From Promethearchaeota archaeon (lineage in GTDB: Archaea; Asgardarchaeota; Lokiarchaeia; Sigynarchaeales; SOKP01), in contig JAEOTV010000153.1 of the NCBI GenBank assembly GCA_016839635.1, positions 1 through 56,714 on the forward strand: DNA of 56,714 nucleotides. The letters are read 5' to 3'. The translations under genes were made by a program, and so were the position numbers. Numbering within the stretch: the stretch's first letter is position 1; every line of letters starts with the position of its first letter. The notes under the pieces were generated by a model. It made no database searches and was not told where the DNA came from. It saw only the letters and a list, made by a program, of their open reading frames with translations. This document shows, piece by piece, positions 17,884 through 26,519 of the stretch.

Positions 17884-18210
17884 TTAAGTAATTGATTTGG
17901 TTTGAAGAGTAATTTCAATTTTGGAAACTATATCAATTTTTTTTTTATTAACCATGGTATTCTTATTCTGGTATCTTCGTTGCCTGTTATCAAAGTAGGG
18001 ACGACTTCCTAAAGACACATTTGCAATTTCTAATCTAGGATACATGCGACTTTTAAGAATTTCAGCTACTTCAACCGCTGTGCTGATTTCATCTCCTTCT
18101 CCTTTTATTAATAATGATTTTCTACCTCCAGAAAATGCAAAAATCGCGTCTTTAATTGATTTCTCTTTATCGTTTCTGTGTTTTATTATAATTGTAGTTT
18201 CATGAACCAT
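17884..18210 (-). CDS. albA: Alba-family nucleic-acid-binding protein
   Basis: The Alba fold is recognisable: an N-terminal strand ETTIIIKHRND, helix SIKDAIFAF, strand KSLLIKGEGDEISTAVEVAE, and the later IANVSLGSRPYF, with a C-terminal strand KIDIVSKIEITLQTK. Alba proteins coat DNA and RNA in archaea. The N-terminal lysine-containing GKK motif of Sulfolobus Alba is not conserved. The ATG at 18210 is preferred over an upstream TTG at 18219 that would add MIF. It is followed immediately by a small zinc-ribbon gene. Confidence 0.85.
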   Translation of the reverse strand: MVHETTIIIKHRNDKEKSIKDAIFAFSGGRKSLLIKGEGDEISTAVEVAEILKSRMYPRLEIANVSLGSRPYFDNRQRRYQNKNTMVNKKKIDIVSKIEITLQTKSIT

Positions 18211-18362
18211 GAATATCAATAACCACGAAAATTTTATACTTTATTAAAAAGAAGCTAATTCTTAATAATTATATAATATATATATAAAATTTTATTAAAG
18301 TTCCTAAGTTGATTATATCTTTTTATATTTTTAAAGTTTGATAATTACAAAACAAAATAATT

Positions 18363-19493
18363 TCATCCAAATTCTTCTAAATCTAATTTCGATCTTTTAT
18401 TTAATTCATCCAAAATCTTGAAATATTCAGAACTTCTCTCTTCGAAATATTCAAAAACTTTCCTTTCATCTGTATCTAGATAGGAATAATATGGAAATAT
18501 AATTTCAATTCTTTTTGAAAAATCATCCATTAATTTATCATACCAATCATTTGGTTTTTTCAATAAATTTTGTATTTTTCTTATTAATTTTTGTCTTCTA
18601 ATCTCATATTTTTCCTTATCGTTTTTTCCAAGCAGTTGATCTAATTCATCATAAGCTGTAGCGATTACTTGTTCTATTTTTTCTCTAAATTTGGGAATAC
18701 GGAAGGATTTCTTAAAAAATTCAGGATCCCACTCATATAAGTACTTTTCGTCATCATCGGCTATTTCTTCATTATCAGTAACAATAATATCTCCCTTAGG
18801 TACTAAAATTAATCCATAATTTCTTTGTAACTGAGCTAGAGCTTTTTTCCGTAGTACTTCATCTATATATTTAATTTCTTTTAAGACCTGATTGATGGTT
18901 TTTTTTACATCTTTTATTATAGTCTCAATTTTCCGTACCATCTTTTTCTCTTCTAATTCATAGTTCATTTCTATTAAATCATAGGTTGAGGAAATCCCTA
19001 ACTCAGGATCTTTTAATCTTAGTCCTGCAATTCCAAGAAAATGTGAATCAGATCCTTTCTTACAATGATCAAAAATTAAACCAACAGCATAAGGATTAGG
19101 GATCTGATATCCTAATTGAGTCATACAATCAATAGGACTATAAAAAAACCCAAATCCAGGGTGAGTATGAAACCAACCTATTATAAAATCATTTTTCTCA
19201 TCTTGAATAGATCTTTCATATACTGATGCATCAATTTGCGACATATCAACATATTGCTTATTTTCAAATTGCACTCCTGCTCTACTGCCAACTACCATAG
19301 GAATTGCGTCTTTTACAATGACTTTAGCATTATCTTCAATAGAGCCGACTAATATTCCATATACTTCACGCCATTTGTCCGGATTTTGATCCTCATCAGC
19401 ATATCTTATTGCATACCCAACAATTCTCTCGTATGCTTTTGCTGTTAATAATACTGGAGTTTTAAAAGGATCAATTTTTTTTTTTTTCTTCAT
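18363..19493 (-). CDS. JAMM/MPN+ metalloprotease, Rpn11-like, with long helical C-terminus
   Basis: 376 residues. The complete JAMM zinc site is present: Glu43 in REVYGILVG, then H109-T-H111-P-G-F-G with S119 and D122 (GWFHTHPGFGFFYSPID). HTHPGFG is close to the HSHPGFG of eukaryotic Rpn11, so a deubiquitinase-type isopeptidase is the best guess. After the MPN core (residues 10-165) the C-terminal 200 residues are charged and helical, possibly coiled coil, and unlike the Rpn11 tail. No ubiquitin, E1 or E2 gene lies in the window. It is divergent from the UPF0200 kinase gene. Confidence 0.9.
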   Translation of the reverse strand: MKKKKKIDPFKTPVLLTAKAYERIVGYAIRYADEDQNPDKWREVYGILVGSIEDNAKVIVKDAIPMVVGSRAGVQFENKQYVDMSQIDASVYERSIQDEKNDFIIGWFHTHPGFGFFYSPIDCMTQLGYQIPNPYAVGLIFDHCKKGSDSHFLGIAGLRLKDPELGISSTYDLIEMNYELEEKKMVRKIETIIKDVKKTINQVLKEIKYIDEVLRKKALAQLQRNYGLILVPKGDIIVTDNEEIADDDEKYLYEWDPEFFKKSFRIPKFREKIEQVIATAYDELDQLLGKNDKEKYEIRRQKLIRKIQNLLKKPNDWYDKLMDDFSKRIEIIFPYYSYLDTDERKVFEYFEERSSEYFKILDELNKRSKLDLEEFG

Positions 19494-19611
19494 AACTTCT
19501 GCATTAAATGCTACGTTATGTTATACTTTATAAAATTTATTTCTTAGTCTATATAGAATTTAAACAAAGTCTAAATATTTAAATTATATTCAATGAAATT
19601 TTTATTTAATA

Positions 19612-20154
19612 ATGAAAGTACTAGCAATTTGCGGTCTTCCGGGTTCTGGCAAAACAACTGCAATCGAAGCAATTGAAGATTTAGGGATTATTGTAACTAT
19701 GGGTGATGTCGTTCGGGATGAAGTTAAAGAAAGGAATTTAGAACCTTCTGGTAATAATATTGGTAAGATTGCTCTGGAATTACGTGAAAAATGTGGACCC
19801 GCGATAATTGCTGAAAAATGTGTAGAATTAATAAAAAAAAAGAATGAAGAAATCATTTTTGTTGATGGAGTTAGGTCTCTCTCTGAAGTCAGCATTTTTA
19901 GAAAATATTGGAAATTCCCAATTATAGCTATTGTAGTTGATGAAGAAAAAAGATTTAAACACCTGTTTGAAAGAAATCGAAGTGATGATCCTAAGAGTTT
20001 AGAGGATCTAAAAGAGAGAGATAGAAGAGAAATCGAATTTGGACTTGACAAAGTTTTACAAAATGCTGATTATAAAATAAAAAATAATTCTTCCATTGAG
20101 GATTTAAAGAAAAAAACAAGAAAAACAGTGTTAGAAATTATCAATAACTTTTGA
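19612..20154 (+). CDS. UPF0200-family P-loop nucleotide kinase (dephospho-CoA kinase-like)
   Basis: 180 residues. The Walker A motif is GLPGSGKTTA at residues 8-17, followed by MGDVVRDEVKERNLEPSG, the UPF0200 signature. Further on come FVDGVRSLSEVSIF and a lid-like RNRSDDPKSLEDLKERDRRE. UPF0200 is an archaeal relative of dephospho-CoA kinase and adenylate kinases; its substrate is not established to my knowledge. Length is standard. It is convergent with prs. Confidence 0.8.
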   Translation: MKVLAICGLPGSGKTTAIEAIEDLGIIVTMGDVVRDEVKERNLEPSGNNIGKIALELREKCGPAIIAEKCVELIKKKNEEIIFVDGVRSLSEVSIFRKYWKFPIIAIVVDEEKRFKHLFERNRSDDPKSLEDLKERDRREIEFGLDKVLQNADYKIKNNSSIEDLKKKTRKTVLEIINNF

Positions 20155-20167
20155 TGTTTGCCATAAC

Positions 20168-21082
20168 TCATTTAAGGTAATCAGCAATAATTTTGGATAA
20201 TGAAACTTTACACACTTCATTGTCAATTGAGTCTGTCCCTATAATTTCATCTGCTCCAGCTTTTATAATCCTGAATTTTGCCTGCTCTAGTAATAATGCA
20301 TGAGTAGCTACAGCATAAACTTTTTCAGCACCACTAGCTTTTGCTAATTTTATTGCAGATGCCATTGTACCCCCCGTAGAAATGATATCATCTGCAATAA
20401 CAACGATTTTGTCTTTAAGATTCAGAGTGCCGCTCATTTTTATTTCACCAGTTTTAACATCTCGTTTTTTTTCAAATACTTCTACAGGAACATTCTCACC
20501 AAAGTGGTTAGCAAAAGCACTAGATCTTTCAACAGCGCCTTTATCTGGGGCTACCACTACTATTTTTTGTGTTCCTATTGATTTAATATAATCAGCAAGT
20601 AATTTCATTGAATCAATGTTAATTGCTTTACATGTGCACTCATTTAAAACGATTGGCGCATGAACATCAACTGAATAAAGTTCATCTATCCCAAAATTGT
20701 TGATCATAGTGATAATCGCATTTGCAAATTGACTTTCTCCAGGTCTAAATATTTTATCTTGCCGCGTATAAGCCAAATAAGGAACAACGGCAATAATTTT
20801 AACTGCCCCCATACGTTTAACTGAATCGAACATCATAAAAAGTTCAATTAACCTAGCATTTTGATCAGCACTAGCACTTGGTCCTGTTGATTGTACAATT
20901 ATTACCTCTTTTCCAGCAATGATGGTCTCATCTTCTATATTAATTCTAAGATAATTTTCACCATCCGGAAATTTTTTAATTTCTGTATTTATTGATTCAA
21001 CACCTAGTTCTTGCGCTATTTTAACGCCAAGAATTTGTGACGCCGGTCCTACAATCACTATTTTTTCCAAAAATCTCACCAA
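20168..21082 (-). CDS. prs: Ribose-phosphate pyrophosphokinase (PRPP synthetase)
   Basis: 304 residues. It makes PRPP from ribose 5-phosphate and ATP. Visible motifs are FPDGENYLRI, VPYLAYTRQDKIFRPGE (ATP-binding flexible-loop region), the metal-binding VDVHA and the PRPP loop VVIADDIISTGGTMASA. Slightly shorter than bacterial Prs, it fits archaeal class III-like enzymes. It is the last of three minus-strand genes (IscU-like, hydrolase, prs), 39 bp after the hydrolase. Confidence 0.95.
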   Translation of the reverse strand: MVRFLEKIVIVGPASQILGVKIAQELGVESINTEIKKFPDGENYLRINIEDETIIAGKEVIIVQSTGPSASADQNARLIELFMMFDSVKRMGAVKIIAVVPYLAYTRQDKIFRPGESQFANAIITMINNFGIDELYSVDVHAPIVLNECTCKAINIDSMKLLADYIKSIGTQKIVVVAPDKGAVERSSAFANHFGENVPVEVFEKKRDVKTGEIKMSGTLNLKDKIVVIADDIISTGGTMASAIKLAKASGAEKVYAVATHALLLEQAKFRIIKAGADEIIGTDSIDNEVCKVSLSKIIADYLK

Positions 21083-21121
21083 TAAATATGATAATTGATA
21101 TATAATTTATAATTTCCTTTC

Positions 21122-21856
21122 TTATAATTCTTTCAAGAATTCTATAATACGTTTAAATAGATGATCTTTATGGCCTTCAAATGAATGACCTCCGTTTTCA
21201 TATATTAATACATTTTCTTCCCTTAAACCTAAATGTTCTTTAATATGAAGGACATTATTAAAAGGAATTCTTTTATCATCCTTACAATGCGCTATAAGTA
21301 CTCTTTCATTATTTGAAGGAGCATTTACTAAATAGTATTTTGGACTAATTATTTTTGACATTTTATTTTTGAGATCATCTGGAATTTTTAATTGAACTGT
21401 TGAATAATCATATCTAGTACAAAGAGCAATTAGAAATTTCACCCTTTTATCTATAAAACCGTATGTTAAAACTATTGCTCCACCATAGCTCCTTCCAAAT
21501 AGGATTATGTTTTCTTCTAAAAGCCTATTTAATTGATTTTCCAATACCCAACTTACCACTTCTTGTATATCTGAAAAAATTTTAGGTGTCATTTTATAGA
21601 GATCATTTTTATCAACCGCTTGTCTATTTTCTCCATGACCTCGATAATCATAAGATAAAACATAATATCCCTCTCTCGCAAATCTCTCAATAAAAGTTAT
21701 AACAAAATCAGTACCTCGATGAGCTAAGAACCCCGCCAATATTATAATCCATGGAGCTTTCAATGGAGTTCTTAAGGTATAATATATTGATCCTTTCAGT
21801 TTAATGCTATCTTTATTTATTGGAATATCTACGTCTTCAATTTCTAAATTTTTCAT
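21122..21856 (-). CDS. Alpha/beta hydrolase (serine aminopeptidase S33-like)
   Basis: 244 residues. The catalytic triad is visible: nucleophile Ser in LFGRSYGGAIVLTYG, Asp in AHCKDDKRIPF and His in ENGGHSFEGHKD. The oxyanion region YDYRGHGENR is also present. There is no signal peptide, so the enzyme is cytosolic; it is likely an esterase, lipase or peptidase, substrate unknown. It starts 12 bp downstream of the IscU-like gene and probably shares its transcript. Confidence 0.85.
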   Translation of the reverse strand: MKNLEIEDVDIPINKDSIKLKGSIYYTLRTPLKAPWIIILAGFLAHRGTDFVITFIERFAREGYYVLSYDYRGHGENRQAVDKNDLYKMTPKIFSDIQEVVSWVLENQLNRLLEENIILFGRSYGGAIVLTYGFIDKRVKFLIALCTRYDYSTVQLKIPDDLKNKMSKIISPKYYLVNAPSNNERVLIAHCKDDKRIPFNNVLHIKEHLGLREENVLIYENGGHSFEGHKDHLFKRIIEFLKEL

Positions 21857-21868
21857 TATAGTTTTAAA

Positions 21869-22306
21869 TTATATAATATCTTTATATTTTTTAATAGCAC
21901 TTTTAAGTGTATTGATTGCTAAATTAATACAATAGATTTCATCAGGAGGTAAACCTGTTAGAGCATTGATTAAATAATCCGGTTTCAGATTTTCAGCAAA
22001 ATCAACTGATTTACCTGTGATAATTATTGTTAATTGAGAACCAGTTGCAACCATAACCCCACATCCATCTGTTATAAAACTTGCTTTGATGATAAGATCA
22101 TTCTCGATTTTTAGGTACAATCCCATAAAATATCCTTTCTCTTCATCTCGTCTCTCTTCTAATGTTGTTATTTCTTCATTGGGTGGTTTTCCCCAATTTT
22201 TAGGGTTATGAAATAGTTCTACAATTTTCTCATTGTGATCATAGATTTCTTTTTGAATTATTTCTTTTTGGAGGTTCTTTACAAAATCATCAAATTTATT
22301 CGGCAT
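21869..22306 (-). CDS. IscU/NifU-N-like protein with incomplete cluster-binding site
   Basis: 145 residues. The C-terminal 100 residues align by eye to IscU: LFHNPKNWGKPP, then ASFITDGCGVMVATGSQLT (second Cys kept) and LPPDEIYCINLAINTLKSAI (third Cys kept, preceding His changed to Tyr). The first ligand segment, ACGD in IscU, reads EKGYF, so the first Cys and the key Asp are missing. It may be a relative with another role rather than an Fe-S scaffold. It is the first gene of the group leading to the hydrolase and prs. Confidence 0.65.
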   Translation of the reverse strand: MPNKFDDFVKNLQKEIIQKEIYDHNEKIVELFHNPKNWGKPPNEEITTLEERRDEEKGYFMGLYLKIENDLIIKASFITDGCGVMVATGSQLTIIITGKSVDFAENLKPDYLINALTGLPPDEIYCINLAINTLKSAIKKYKDII

Positions 22307-22419
22307 AAAGTATCCATTTTAAAAGTAATTCATGAATATAAAATAACTTAACATATTATTACTTTCTTTCATTAATAAGAATTCAATTTTTATATTATCT
22401 ATAGAATAGTGGTCAATCA

Positions 22420-22893
22420 TTGGATTTTAAAGATTTCCATGATGGATTGTTATCTTTATCTTTAGTAATATTTATATTTTCAATAACCCTTATGATTGGG
22501 TCAATTATATTAAAACCCTATATAGGGATTCAATCTCAAGAAAGGGATATGATAGTTATCTTATGTTCTATAAATATATTGGTTTCTTTGTATTATTTAT
22601 GGACTGTTATAAAGTTAGAAAAAATTTTCAAATTAGAAACTAAAAATATAATTAAATTTGCTAAAAGTTTAGGAATTGCTACCTTATTCTATATACCACA
22701 TGTTTTTGTATTTTTAACCCTTTTTTTTAAAAATTTACATAATTTAGAAATCTTAATGATATCTCTTATCATTCTTATAGAGATACTATTAATTAGTGTT
22801 GTGCTAAAAGAGGTCTATGATTTAGTTTTTGTAGAATCATCTCGAAGAGATGCTGAAATAGAAGCTGATCGTAAGAAATACATTGAAACATAA
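22420..22893 (+). CDS. Four-TM membrane protein, unknown
   Basis: 157 residues from a TTG start. Hydrophobic segments lie at about residues 13-34, 43-63, 83-103 and 110-130, followed by a charged C-terminal helix (VESSRRDAEIEADRKKYIE) that is probably cytosolic. The family is not recognised. It is divergent from the IscU-like gene and convergent with the Bro1-like candidate. Confidence 0.55.
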   Translation: MDFKDFHDGLLSLSLVIFIFSITLMIGSIILKPYIGIQSQERDMIVILCSINILVSLYYLWTVIKLEKIFKLETKNIIKFAKSLGIATLFYIPHVFVFLTLFFKNLHNLEILMISLIILIEILLISVVLKEVYDLVFVESSRRDAEIEADRKKYIET

Positions 22894-22949
22894 AAAAATC
22901 CTAATAAATTATAAAGTTTTTAAATATGAAAAATCAGGATGTTATTTTT

Positions 22950-24179
22950 TTATCTTTTAGCTAATTTCTCTATAGCAGAATCTATCATCTTTAATTTAGT
23001 AGAATATTTCTCCATAAGATCAGCAAATTTTTCAATGTCTATTTCACTATTTTCTTTTAGTAGTTTTATCTCGTTTATAGTTCTTACAACTCCAGCCTTT
23101 TGATCAATTAATTTTTCTTTTTTGCTATAGGGGATTTTTTCCTCTAATTTCTTTTTTTGGTATGATTTAAAGCGTTTAATATTTAAGTCCTTAGGTACAA
23201 ATTTGGTTAGGTAAATTATACTTTTTGGAACAAATGGGGCTAAATTTTCTGGAATAATAATAATTGGCTCAGGATCTTGTATTTTCTTTATTTCTTCATA
23301 ATCTAATTGCTCTACATCGATTTCTTTTAAATTATCTTTCACAATAGATAAATTTAGTTCAATATTTTCTTTTTCCTCACTTGAAAGTGATAGAGTTTTT
23401 AACATATCCTCCCAAATATCTCTAGCTTTTAGGAAATACCATGAACCTTTTTGCTGTAATTTTGATACCTTCTCTTTATTAATTAATGTGATAGAAGATT
23501 CCAAGGAAGCACGTGCTTTAAGATAGCAAGCTTTTCCCATGTCATAATGAAATTGAGCCCTAATTTGCTGTTTCCTTTTCTCGTCATGCTTTTTCAGATA
23601 GAATAGTCGCTTCGAAAGCATACTAAGACCTGCATATAGTTTTGAAGAAAAGTAAATATTATTATTAGTTTCTTCTCGTAACGCTGCAATACTCTGGGCC
23701 ATAATTCTTGATTCTTCTGAATTTAACTCAAGATTTTCAGAAGTAAGAACTTCTCCCTTTTCATTTTGATGAACAACAGCAGCACTGAAATAAGCAGAAG
23801 TTTTATACATTTTACTGCATTCTGTCATAGATATAATTGCATTTTCCCATTCCTGTTCTTCTTCATACTTTTCAGATAGTTGGGAATATGCTTTTGCCAT
23901 AATCCACAAAGCACGCGAACATTCTAACATTATATCTTGAATTTCTATTTCCTTATTTGCCTTAGGATCATAAAAATTTTGAGTTATATCTAATTTCCTT
24001 AATATATCTCGATGATTTTCATTTTTATAATTGATATTTAGAATCTTAGTATATTCCAATATTAGATTTAAATCATCTGGACTAAATTGTTCATCCTCTT
24101 TTTCTAAAGCATCTTCTAAATGTTTAGTTTTAAAGTGAAGATACCTTATCCTTCTCATGGTTTCTTCATCAAAAATCAT
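22950..24179 (-). CDS. Candidate Bro1/ALIX-like all-helical protein
   Basis: 409 residues, soluble and almost all helical. Residues about 85-265 follow the order of elements of a Bro1 domain: ECSRALWIMAKAYSQLSEKY (compare the fungal/animal VLFNIAALYSQL helix), ENAIISMTECSKMYKTSAYF, a long SEESRIMAQSIAAL...SSKLYAGLSML helix pair, and RAQFHYDMGKACYLKARASL followed by a short-helix KLQQKGSWYFLKA. A linker then carries a proline-rich PENLAPFVPKSII-type segment, similar in place to the end of Bro1 domains, and a C-terminal coiled coil. The match is by pattern only; a generic TPR-like fold is the alternative. It is divergent from the ATP-grasp gene. Confidence 0.45.
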   Translation of the reverse strand: MIFDEETMRRIRYLHFKTKHLEDALEKEDEQFSPDDLNLILEYTKILNINYKNENHRDILRKLDITQNFYDPKANKEIEIQDIMLECSRALWIMAKAYSQLSEKYEEEQEWENAIISMTECSKMYKTSAYFSAAVVHQNEKGEVLTSENLELNSEESRIMAQSIAALREETNNNIYFSSKLYAGLSMLSKRLFYLKKHDEKRKQQIRAQFHYDMGKACYLKARASLESSITLINKEKVSKLQQKGSWYFLKARDIWEDMLKTLSLSSEEKENIELNLSIVKDNLKEIDVEQLDYEEIKKIQDPEPIIIIPENLAPFVPKSIIYLTKFVPKDLNIKRFKSYQKKKLEEKIPYSKKEKLIDQKAGVVRTINEIKLLKENSEIDIEKFADLMEKYSTKLKMIDSAIEKLAKR

Positions 24180-24250
24180 ATCAGAACCAGCAATTTTTTA
24201 ATAAATGTTAGTTACATAACAATATTTTATATTTCCTTTAAAATCTTTTG

Positions 24251-25648
24251 ATGAAATTTTTAAATCCATTAAGAATTTTGAATTATAAATCACTACGTAC
24301 AATATTGTATTTTAAAAAAAAATTTTATAAAAAAAAATCGAACTTGAATAGTAATAAAATATTTGTTTTTGAATTTGCCTCAGGTGGTGGTTTTTGTAGC
24401 ACTACTATACCAACTTCACTTCTTTGCGAAGGATTTGGTATGTTAAGATCGATCATTACAGATTTTAAAGCTTTAGAATTTGAGATTCATACGACGTTAG
24501 ATCAGAGGGTTTTTTTTTTATCTAGACTTGTCAGAGCTGATAAAATAGTTGAGATAAAAAAAAATGATAATTATCTTAAGGTTTTCAAGGATTTAGTAAA
24601 GAACTGTAAGTATGTATTTATTATTGCTCCTGAAACTTCAAAAATTCTTTATAAATTAACAAAAATCGTTAAAAATTATGGCAGAATTATTTTAAGTACA
24701 AATTTAAAAGGGATTGAACATGGGGCATCAAAAATCTTATCTTATAAAATCTTTAAAAAAAATAAAATTTCAACACCAAAAACCTATAGAATACCTTATA
24801 AAAAGGATATTTTGGATAAAGATTTCTTACTTCAAAAATTTAGAAAATTAAAAAGCCCCATCGTTATTAAACCTGCAGATGGAGTTGGAGCGGAATCCAT
24901 TCACTATTTTGAAAAAGAATCTCAAATATTAAATTATATTATGGAATTTAATCCAAAATTAGAAAAAAAAAGGAAATACGTAATCCAGGAATTTACCAAT
25001 GGAAGGGATTTAAGCATCTCTTTAATCGGATCCCCATTTTTATACGCAAATCCATTAGTTTTGAGTATAAATTCTCAAAATATTAATATTAAGAATAATC
25101 AATTTGATTACCTTGGAGGGTATACACCTTTAGAAGATTATAAAGAATATATTAATCAAATATCGATTAACATAAAAAAAATAAAAAATCTTCAAATTGA
25201 GGGTTATTTTGGTATTGATTTCATAGGGAATGATTACGATTCCTTTACTTTTATAGAGATTAATCCTAGATTAACTACATCATATATAGGCTTAAGAAAT
25301 ATACTTAATTTTAATTGTGCTGAACTAATATTTAATTCTAAGATCAAAAATATTAATGAAGTTGAAATCGACTTACTTGCTTATTCTTACTTCACACGAA
25401 TCGATTTTAACTGTAGTAATTTTGAAAAAATGGAATTAAAACATGAAGATCCAATACAAAGGTTAAATAAAATAATCCCTGAATTTGTTACTCCACCTAT
25501 TTCACTCAATGAACATAATCAATACTCCTGTTTTATTGCTACAAAAACAAAGGATTTATCTTCCTCAAAAATAAGATTCAATGAGATAATACAGTCTTTG
25601 GAGGACCTAAATTTCAATGTTCTTAAACCAAAAAAATTAATATTATAG
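24251..25648 (+). CDS. ATP-grasp ligase, MfnD-like (tyramine-glutamate ligase family)
   Basis: 465 residues from the ATG at 24251. After a 30-residue basic N-terminus comes IFVFEFASGGG, LLCEGFGMLRSI and IIAPETSKILYKLTKIV, then the ATP-grasp core: SPIVIKPADGVGAESIHYF, YVIQEFTNGRDLSISLIG and FGIDFIGN...FTFIEINPRLTTSYIG with the Mg-binding Glu/Asn. The arrangement matches what I recall of MfnD, which joins glutamate to tyramine in methanofuran synthesis. No other methanofuran gene is in the window, so the substrate is inferred. Its 3' end overlaps the convergent regulator gene by 26 bp. Confidence 0.65.
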   Translation: MKFLNPLRILNYKSLRTILYFKKKFYKKKSNLNSNKIFVFEFASGGGFCSTTIPTSLLCEGFGMLRSIITDFKALEFEIHTTLDQRVFFLSRLVRADKIVEIKKNDNYLKVFKDLVKNCKYVFIIAPETSKILYKLTKIVKNYGRIILSTNLKGIEHGASKILSYKIFKKNKISTPKTYRIPYKKDILDKDFLLQKFRKLKSPIVIKPADGVGAESIHYFEKESQILNYIMEFNPKLEKKRKYVIQEFTNGRDLSISLIGSPFLYANPLVLSINSQNINIKNNQFDYLGGYTPLEDYKEYINQISINIKKIKNLQIEGYFGIDFIGNDYDSFTFIEINPRLTTSYIGLRNILNFNCAELIFNSKIKNINEVEIDLLAYSYFTRIDFNCSNFEKMELKHEDPIQRLNKIIPEFVTPPISLNEHNQYSCFIATKTKDLSSSKIRFNEIIQSLEDLNFNVLKPKKLIL

Positions 25649-26519
25649 TAAAACCACCATAATGAAGTAAAAGTGAAATAATTAAACTACTTTCAATTTT
25701 TAATTCTTTTTTCACACATAAACTATATGATAATAACCATAATGACCAAACTTGAAAAATTATCAATAGAACTTTGTCTAGTAGATTAAATAGACTAATA
25801 CTTAATAGATCAAACCATTTGAAAACCAAATGAATTATGAGATAAAGAACCATTGGATAAAGAATAATTGCAAAAGAAACTAAGAAATCGAATAATTTTT
25901 CATTCTTTTTGTAAAAAATTCGAGAAACGGACTCAATTATTATGAAAAATACAAAAAAATTCACTATAAAACTAAGACTGATTAGTACTTGGAAATATAT
26001 TTCTAAATTATATTGTTCAATATCCATAAAAAATAATAAAAATGAATAAAAACCATTCAATCCACAAAAAATCGTTCCTAATATGAGTATTCCTATTGAA
26101 ATCAAAATTGAGTATTTCTTATCTTTTTTCTCGAACTGGATAAATCTTTTTGATGTAATCCACATTAATTTGCGTAAAATTGGAGATTTTAGTTCCCTAT
26201 GAGCAAAATCTGGAGTTCTAATCGTTTCAATATTATTTTTTAAGGAATTATAAGCATATATTCCTAATTCTTTCAAAAAGTATTTTTTATTTTGCCTCTG
26301 TTCTACTAATTCAGAAAGGCTATCTAGATGATGGTATATTGTTCCAGTGCTTACTTCTAGTTCTTTTTTAAGTTTAGTAAAAGTAGTATATTCATTATCT
26401 CCAATAATTTTTATTATTCTTCTTCGGATGTCATGGCTTAGAGCATAATAATAACTTGCTTCTGCATCATTTCCATTTGATTCTTTCTCCGCTTCATTGA
26501 ATTTATCAGAAATTCTCAA
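25623..26519 (-). CDS. Membrane-anchored winged-helix regulator
   Basis: 298 residues. The N-terminal ArsR-type winged helix (residues 20-95) shows YALSHDIRRRIIKIIGDNEY, FTKLKKELEVSTGTIYHHLD and LVEQRQNKKYFL. After a linker there are about five hydrophobic segments (residues 135-298), so the DNA-binding domain would be held at the inner membrane face. The target is unknown. It overlaps the upstream small membrane gene by 4 bp (ATGA), so the two are translationally coupled and may form a sensor/regulator pair. Confidence 0.75.
   Translation of the reverse strand: MRISDKFNEAEKESNGNDAEASYYYALSHDIRRRIIKIIGDNEYTTFTKLKKELEVSTGTIYHHLDSLSELVEQRQNKKYFLKELGIYAYNSLKNNIETIRTPDFAHRELKSPILRKLMWITSKRFIQFEKKDKKYSILISIGILILGTIFCGLNGFYSFLLFFMDIEQYNLEIYFQVLISLSFIVNFFVFFIIIESVSRIFYKKNEKLFDFLVSFAIILYPMVLYLIIHLVFKWFDLLSISLFNLLDKVLLIIFQVWSLWLLSYSLCVKKELKIESSLIISLLLHYGGFTIILIFLV

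Noticed and set aside
19602..20051. 149-aa minus-strand frame opposite the UPF0200 gene
   Set aside because: Serine/leucine-rich antisense of a clear P-loop kinase.
19612..20154. Assignment as true dephospho-CoA kinase
   Set aside because: The known archaeal dephospho-CoA kinase belongs to another family, and UPF0200 has no established substrate, so only the family is named.
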